The translations under genes and the position numbers were made by a program. 64,000 nucleotides of DNA, from positions 6,502,001-6,566,000 of the forward strand of contig NZ_CP097800.1 in NCBI RefSeq assembly GCF_000612545.2, in the 5' to 3' direction. The stretch comes from Streptomyces sp. PCS3-D2. Lineage in GTDB: Bacteria; Actinomycetota; Actinomycetes; Streptomycetales; Streptomycetaceae. Under the pieces are notes generated by a model that saw only the letters and a program-made list of their open reading frames with translations, was not told the DNA's origin and ran no database searches. Of this stretch, positions 59,626 through 64,000 are shown piece after piece (position 1 is the first letter of the stretch; every line of letters starts with the position of its first letter).

Positions 59626-61197
59626 ATGTTCCGAAGACCGCTGAGCTGCGCCGCGGTGCCCGTCCTGGCCGCCTTCGCGGTGCTGCTCCACAGCGGCTCC
59701 GGGGCCGGGGCCGGCGGGGAGATACCCAAGGCGCCCGGCCACCGGCTGATCGCCCGTTACGAGGGCAGCCCCGCCACCGCCGCCCCGCTGCCGGGCGAGG
59801 GGCCTCCGCAGCACCCGTACCTCGCGCCGAACGGCCGCAGCGGCATGCACTCCGACGCGGCCGGGAGTGCCACCTCACCCTGGTCCGGTCCGCTCGGCGA
59901 GAACCCTCAGGTGACCAGCCAGCAGATCGCGGTCCTGGGAGGCGAGTGCGCCACCGCCACCTTCGACTCGGGCGGTCGACTCGTCACGGTCTGCGGCACC
60001 TTCTCGGGCTTCAAAGTCAAGCTCCTGCACCCGGGTACGCTCGCCACGCTCGCGGAGTACCGGCTCCCGCAGCGCTCCTCCACCGTCGAGGCGATCACCT
60101 CGCTCGACTTCTCGAAGATCTTGAAGGACACCTCGGGCGGCGCCTACTTCTACCTGGACGACCGGGACCGAGCCGTCCTGGCCGACTCGCGGCAGCACGT
60201 CCTGCGCCTCGCCCACTCCCAGAACGCCGACGGAGGCTGGAAGTTCAGCGTCGTCGACGACTGGGACCTCACCGGCCACGTCCCGCACGACTGCGTCGCC
60301 TGGACCAACCTGCGGCCCAACGGCACCTGCGACCCCGTCACCTCGGTGATGCCCGACTGGGACGGCCGGATCTGGTGGGTGACCCGCCAGGGCCGGGTCG
60401 GCACCGTGGATCCGGCGACCTCGCAGATCCGCTCCGTGCGGCTGGAGGGCGAGGAGATCCAGAACTCCTTCTCGGTGGCCGAGGACGGCGTCTCCATCGT
60501 CTCCGACCACGCGCTCTACGGCTTCCGGGCCGCCGCCGACGGCACCCCCGAGGTGCAGTGGCGTCAAACCTACGACCGGGGGACCGGTACCAAGCCCGGT
60601 TCCGTCAACCAGGGTTCGGGCACCACGCCGGACCTCTTCGGCGACGGCTACGTCGCCATCACCGACAACGCCGACGACCGGATGAACGTCCTGGTCTACC
60701 GGCGGGGCACCGATGTCGCCGCGGACCGGCGGCTGGTCTGCAAGGTGCCCGTCTTCGGCTCCGGCTCCTCGACCACCGACAACTCCCTGATCACCTGGGG
60801 CAACAGCATCGTCGTCGAGAACAACTACGGCTACGAGAACCCCGCCGGCCTGCTGTTGGGCAGGTCCGTCCTGGGCGGGGCGACCCGCATCGACGTCCGC
60901 GCCGACGGCAGCGGCTGCGACACGGTGTGGGAGAGCGCCGTGCGCGCGCCGTCGGTGGTACCGAAGCTCTCCACCGCGAACGGGCTGCTCTACTTCTACG
61001 AGAAGGAGCCCAACGACTGGGGGATCGACGGCTGGTACCTCACGGCCGTGGACTTCCGCACCGGCGAGCGGCGCTGGCGGCAACTGACCGGCACCGGCCC
61101 CCTCTACGACAACAACTGGGCGCCCATCACGCTCGGCCCCGACGGCACCGCGTACATCGGGGTCTTCAACGGCATCGTCGCCGTCCGCGACCGCTGA
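59626..61197 (+). CDS. Secreted protein of unknown function, beta-propeller-like
   Basis: The 523-residue product has a signal peptide (VPVLAAFAVLLHSGSGAGA). It is rich in WxV, DGxxY and GR-type strands with blade-like spacing, for example MPDWDGRIWWVTRQGRVGTVDP and LYDNNWAPITLGPDGTAYIGVFNGIVAV. It resembles PQQ-like or YncE-type propellers, but no family could be named. Four or more cysteines (GGECATATFD, VCGTFSG, HDCVAW, GTCDPV) could form disulfides outside the cell. ATG 59626 has GGAGGAG eight bases upstream. It precedes the streptavidin remnant. Confidence 0.7.
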   Translation: MFRRPLSCAAVPVLAAFAVLLHSGSGAGAGGEIPKAPGHRLIARYEGSPATAAPLPGEGPPQHPYLAPNGRSGMHSDAAGSATSPWSGPLGENPQVTSQQIAVLGGECATATFDSGGRLVTVCGTFSGFKVKLLHPGTLATLAEYRLPQRSSTVEAITSLDFSKILKDTSGGAYFYLDDRDRAVLADSRQHVLRLAHSQNADGGWKFSVVDDWDLTGHVPHDCVAWTNLRPNGTCDPVTSVMPDWDGRIWWVTRQGRVGTVDPATSQIRSVRLEGEEIQNSFSVAEDGVSIVSDHALYGFRAAADGTPEVQWRQTYDRGTGTKPGSVNQGSGTTPDLFGDGYVAITDNADDRMNVLVYRRGTDVAADRRLVCKVPVFGSGSSTTDNSLITWGNSIVVENNYGYENPAGLLLGRSVLGGATRIDVRADGSGCDTVWESAVRAPSVVPKLSTANGLLYFYEKEPNDWGIDGWYLTAVDFRTGERRWRQLTGTGPLYDNNWAPITLGPDGTAYIGVFNGIVAVRDR

Positions 61198-61311
61198 CCG
61201 CCGGCGGTCACCGCCCTACGCTCTTCCCCGGACGAGCCCGTGGCCTTCCGCCGTCACGGGCTACGGGCGGGCCCTGCCGGCCCGCACAGGGGGAATCGTC
61301 TCGCGACGCGT

Positions 61312-61731
61312 ATGCGCCAAGCCTCAGTCGCACGGTGCGCCGTGTCCCTGACCCTCGCCACCGTATCCGCGCGCGCCGCCGCCGACACCCGGGGAACGGT
61401 GTCCGTCGAGGCCGCGAACGGCGGGTACGTCGGCACCTACGAGTCGGCGGTCGGCAACGCCGAGAAGCGGTACGCCATGACCGGCCGCTACGACAGCGTG
61501 CCCGCCGACGGGACCGGGGCCGCCGTCGGATGGACGGTCGCCTACCGCAACGCCCACCGCGATGCCCACTCCGTCGCCACGTGGAGCGGTCAGTACGTCG
61601 GCGGCAGACAGGAGCGGATTTCCTCGGCTGCAACGAGCTCACCCGTGCCGGGCCCTCCGCCGAAGAGTTCGACACGGCGCGCCGGCTGGGCGTCACACCT
61701 GCCAATCCACCGGCCTCCGACGGGGGAGTGA
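61312..61731 (+). pseudogene. Streptavidin-like (avidin family) gene, degraded
   Basis: ATG 61312 opens a signal-like leader ([20 protein letters not shown]) that aligns with the streptavidin signal. The body then matches streptavidin strands closely: [42 protein letters not shown]. The first beta-strand, which in streptavidin carries Asn23 and Ser27 of the biotin pocket, is missing. After YVGGRQERI the frame is lost. The C-terminal tail ([19 protein letters not shown], like the streptavidin end) is in a different frame from 61617. The segment that would hold Trp108 and Trp120 is deleted. The remnant cannot form a normal biotin-binding barrel. It sits in the same window as bioBADF. Confidence 0.85.
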
Positions 61732-61775
61732 GTCGACCCGGCGGTCGAGCGTGCGATCCATCCGCAGCGAGAGGA

Positions 61776-64000
61776 CTACCGCGGCGGGCGGGTCACCCCG
61801 GTGCGCACCCGGTCGACCGCCGCCAGGCGCGCCCCCACGTCGAGGTCCCACAGCCGTACGGTGCCGTCCGTGCTGCTGCTCGCCACCGTCCGCCCGTCGG
61901 GGGCGAAGACGACCCCCCACACCGCGCTCGTGTGTCCGGAAAGCGCCGCCAACGCGCGCCGGCCGGACACGTCCCACAGCCGCACCGTGCGGTCGTTGCC
62001 GCTGCTCGCGAGCGTGCGGCCGTCGGGGGAGAAGGCGATGCCCCGCGCCGACCCGGTGTGACCGGCGAGGGTGGCCTCCGGTCGGTGGCTGCCCGCGTCC
62101 CAGAGCCGTACGGTCCCGTCGTTGCCGCTGGAGGCGAGGGTGCGCCCGTCGGGACTGAAGGCAACGCCCCGAACCGCCCCGGTATGACCGGTGAGGGTGG
62201 CCAGCGGGCGCCGTCCGGCCACGTCCCACAGGCGAACCGTCAGATCGTCGCCGGCGCTCGCCAGAGTGCGCCCGTCGGGACTGAACGCCACGTCGTTGGC
62301 GAAGTCGGTGTGCCCGCTGAGCGTCGCGAGAGGGCGGCGCGAGGCGACGTCCCACAGCCGGACCGTGCCGTCGGAGCCGGCCGAGGCCAGCGTCCGCCCG
62401 TCCGGTGCGAAGTCCACCGCGAACACGGTCCCGCCCTGGCCGGCCAGGACCGCCGAAGGGGTCCCCGCGGCGACGTCCCACAGCCGGACCGTGCCGTCGG
62501 AGCCGGCCGAGGCCAGCGTCCGTCCGTCGGGCGCGAAGTCCACCGCGAAGACCGTCTCACTGTGCCCCTCGAAGGCGGCCGCCACCCGGCGCCCCGCCAC
62601 GTCCCACAGCCGGACCGTGTGATCCGCCTCCGCCGTGGCGAGCAGCGTTCCGTCCGGGCTGTACGCGGCGTGCCAGACCTCCGTGAACGGCCGCGAGGCC
62701 AGCATCGCGCCCCGCAGGTCCCACAGCACCACCGACTGGTCGAACCCGGCGGTGGCCAGCACCGCCCCCCGGCTGTCGACGGCCACCCCGAGCACGTAGT
62801 CGGTGTGCCCGGCGAGCGTGGCCGTCAGCCGGCCGCCGGCCACGTCCCACATCCGGGTGGCGCCGTCGCCGCCCGCGCTCACCACCGTCGTCCCGTCCGG
62901 GGTGAAGGCGACACCGTTGACGTCATCGCTGTGGCCGGTCAGCACGGCCCTCGTCCGGCGTCCGGCCACGTCCCACAGCCGCACGGTACGGTCCACGCCC
63001 CCCGTGGCGACCGTATGGCCGTCCGGGGCGAACGCCGCCCCCAGTACCTCGTCGGTGTGCCCGGACAGCACCGCGAGCGGACGTGCCTCGGCCACGTCCC
63101 ACAGCCGCACGCTCCGGTCGGCGCCCGCCGACACGAGCGCCCGGCCGTCCGCGGCGAAGGACAGGGCGTTGACCCGCCCGGCATGCCCGGCCAGGGACGC
63201 GACGGCGCGGTACTCCCCGCTGGTCTCCCACAACCGGACCGTCCCGTCCGGGCAGCCGGTCGCCACGCTCCGCCCGTCCGGTGCGAAGGCCACGGCCCGC
63301 GTGCCGGTCGTGCTCGTCGGGAGCACCGCCGCCGGGCGGCCGTCGGCGGTGTCCCACAGTCGCACGGGCCCGTCCGTGGAGGCCGCCGCGAGGGTCCGGC
63401 CGTCGGGGCTCAGGGCGACCGAGCGCACCCGTCCGGGAAGCCTGAAGGTTGCGGTCGTGTGCCGGTCGGACACCCGCCGCAGGGTCACCGTCCCATCGGA
63501 ACTGCCCGTCGCCAGCATGCCGTCGTCCGGTCCGAAGGCGACCGTGTTGACCGGCCCGCCGTGTCCTCCCAGCCGGGCGACGAACGGCTGCGATTGCGTG
63601 CTCAGCAGCGCACCGCGAGCCTCGCTCGTTCGCGCGGTCCGGTACGCGTCCCCGGCGAGCAGCATCGAAGCCTCCGGCTGGCCGGCGGCCAGCGCCGCCG
63701 ACTGCAGCGCGAGCGCCCGTGAGCGGGCGATCCGCTCCTCGCCGAGTGCCCTCGTACGCTGCTGGTACGCCAGCCCGCCCGCGCCCACGGCCAGGACCAG
63801 GAGCACGACCAGGGTGGCCAGCATCCGCTGGCGCAGCCGCGCCTGGCGGGCTGCCTGCCGCTCCCGGACCTCCTGGGCCTTCTGGCTCTCCCGGAGGAAG
63901 GCCGCCTCCCGGGGGGCGAGGCGGCTCCGGCCGTCGAGCTCGTCCGCCCAGGAGAGGGCGGTGTCCAGCCGGGTACCCCGGTGGAGCGCCGACGGATCGC
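61776..64000 (-). CDS. WD40-repeat protein (nSTAND-type C-terminal half), 5' end outside window
   Basis: The visible part begins beyond the right edge. It contains a short region ending TALSWADELDGRSRLAPREAAFL, a coiled coil (QKAQEVRERQAARQARLRQR), a membrane helix (MLATLVVLLVLAVGAGGLAY) and then fourteen WD40 repeats (two seven-blade propellers). Repeats have the usual HTxxVxxVAFSPDGRTLASAGxDxTVRLWDV form. Adjacent blades 9 and 10 are nearly identical in DNA. Such proteins in Streptomyces usually carry an N-terminal NTPase or protease/caspase-like domain and may be defence or signalling proteins. That part is not in the window. Confidence 0.9.
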   Translation of the reverse strand, partial: DPSALHRGTRLDTALSWADELDGRSRLAPREAAFLRESQKAQEVRERQAARQARLRQRMLATLVVLLVLAVGAGGLAYQQRTRALGEERIARSRALALQSAALAAGQPEASMLLAGDAYRTARTSEARGALLSTQSQPFVARLGGHGGPVNTVAFGPDDGMLATGSSDGTVTLRRVSDRHTTATFRLPGRVRSVALSPDGRTLAAASTDGPVRLWDTADGRPAAVLPTSTTGTRAVAFAPDGRSVATGCPDGTVRLWETSGEYRAVASLAGHAGRVNALSFAADGRALVSAGADRSVRLWDVAEARPLAVLSGHTDEVLGAAFAPDGHTVATGGVDRTVRLWDVAGRRTRAVLTGHSDDVNGVAFTPDGTTVVSAGGDGATRMWDVAGGRLTATLAGHTDYVLGVAVDSRGAVLATAGFDQSVVLWDLRGAMLASRPFTEVWHAAYSPDGTLLATAEADHTVRLWDVAGRRVAAAFEGHSETVFAVDFAPDGRTLASAGSDGTVRLWDVAAGTPSAVLAGQGGTVFAVDFAPDGRTLASAGSDGTVRLWDVASRRPLATLSGHTDFANDVAFSPDGRTLASAGDDLTVRLWDVAGRRPLATLTGHTGAVRGVAFSPDGRTLASSGNDGTVRLWDAGSHRPEATLAGHTGSARGIAFSPDGRTLASSGNDRTVRLWDVSGRRALAALSGHTSAVWGVVFAPDGRTVASSSTDGTVRLWDLDVGARLAAVDRVRTGVTRPPR

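Noticed and set aside
61800-63550. Regular 126-base periodicity resembling a repeat array or CRISPR
   Set aside because: The period is 42 codons and encodes WD40 blades. There are no conserved direct repeats with unique spacers and no cas genes.
59520-63722. A 1400-codon open frame on the plus strand
   Set aside because: It runs through the secreted-protein gene in another frame and antisense to the WD40 gene. Its translation is Arg/Pro-rich without domains, the usual GC-frame artefact. One short part (61617-61710) does encode the tail of the streptavidin remnant.

Overview
The window is chromosomal DNA from a high-GC actinomycete, almost certainly a Streptomyces. The evidence is the GC-rich third codon positions, frequent GTG starts, tight GTGA/ATGA overlaps, lineage-typical families (DUF397, DUF5753 regulators, DUF5999, MurT/GatD), a TTA codon in a developmental-type gene, and a remnant of a streptavidin gene. 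No rRNA, tRNA, insertion sequence, prophage or CRISPR array was recognised. Most of the window looks like ordinary core chromosome, with accessory pieces at 34.7-37 kb and 59.5-64 kb.

Layout. 0-5 kb: the frameshifted 3' end of a GH3 beta-glucosidase gene, a DedA membrane protein, two left-handed beta-helix proteins, a DMT exporter divergent from an XRE-cupin regulator, and a CoA-binding protein. 5-10 kb: a YigZ/IMPACT protein, sbcD-sbcC (DNA-end nuclease), and an Lrp/AsnC regulator divergent from a rhodanese. 11-19.6 kb: a DUF885 hydrolase, a membrane-anchored ACT-GNAT protein, a Tat-exported PhoD phosphatase with a candidate PHO box, an alpha/beta hydrolase, a GntR/UTRA regulator with a DasR-type operator on its promoter, and a ROK regulator. 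19.6-23.3 kb: a response regulator and sensor kinase, divergent from an ABC ATPase and permease across a 26-bp perfect palindrome. 23.9-29.2 kb: mug, purB, a GDSL hydrolase and two CNNM/CorC-type membrane proteins. 29.4-34.7 kb: a GNAT protein and biotin synthesis (bioB-bioA-bioD, with bioF divergent).

35-41.7 kb: a WhiJ-type module (DUF397, XRE-DUF5753 and an RsbW-like ATPase), then the urease operon ureABCFGD with a possible GlnR box. 41.8-47.7 kb: an acyltransferase, a 52-residue membrane protein, a CtaG-like protein, pfkA, murT-gatD (peptidoglycan amidation) and def. 47.8-50 kb: a TetR regulator divergent from an acyl-CoA dehydrogenase, with two related operators between them. 50-53 kb: a SRPBCC protein, a DUF5999 protein, a 30-residue peptide gene and a STAND ATPase. 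53-59.5 kb: a FnIII lipoprotein divergent from a nikABCDE-like ABC importer that carries a candidate Nur (nickel-Fur) box. 59.6-64 kb: a secreted protein, a decayed streptavidin gene, and a 14-repeat WD40 protein that runs off the right edge.

How the genes fit together. Nickel links two operons, since urease needs nickel and the importer is probably Nur-controlled. Biotin links two others: a complete bioBADF set, whose BioB has an unusual Cys/Gly-rich tail, and an avidin pseudogene that has lost half of its biotin pocket. Two DasR-type sequences suggest control by aminosugars. The items most worth a second look are the streptavidin pseudogene, the BioB tail, the Nur box, the TTA-containing WhiJ module, the 26-bp palindrome and the 30-residue peptide.
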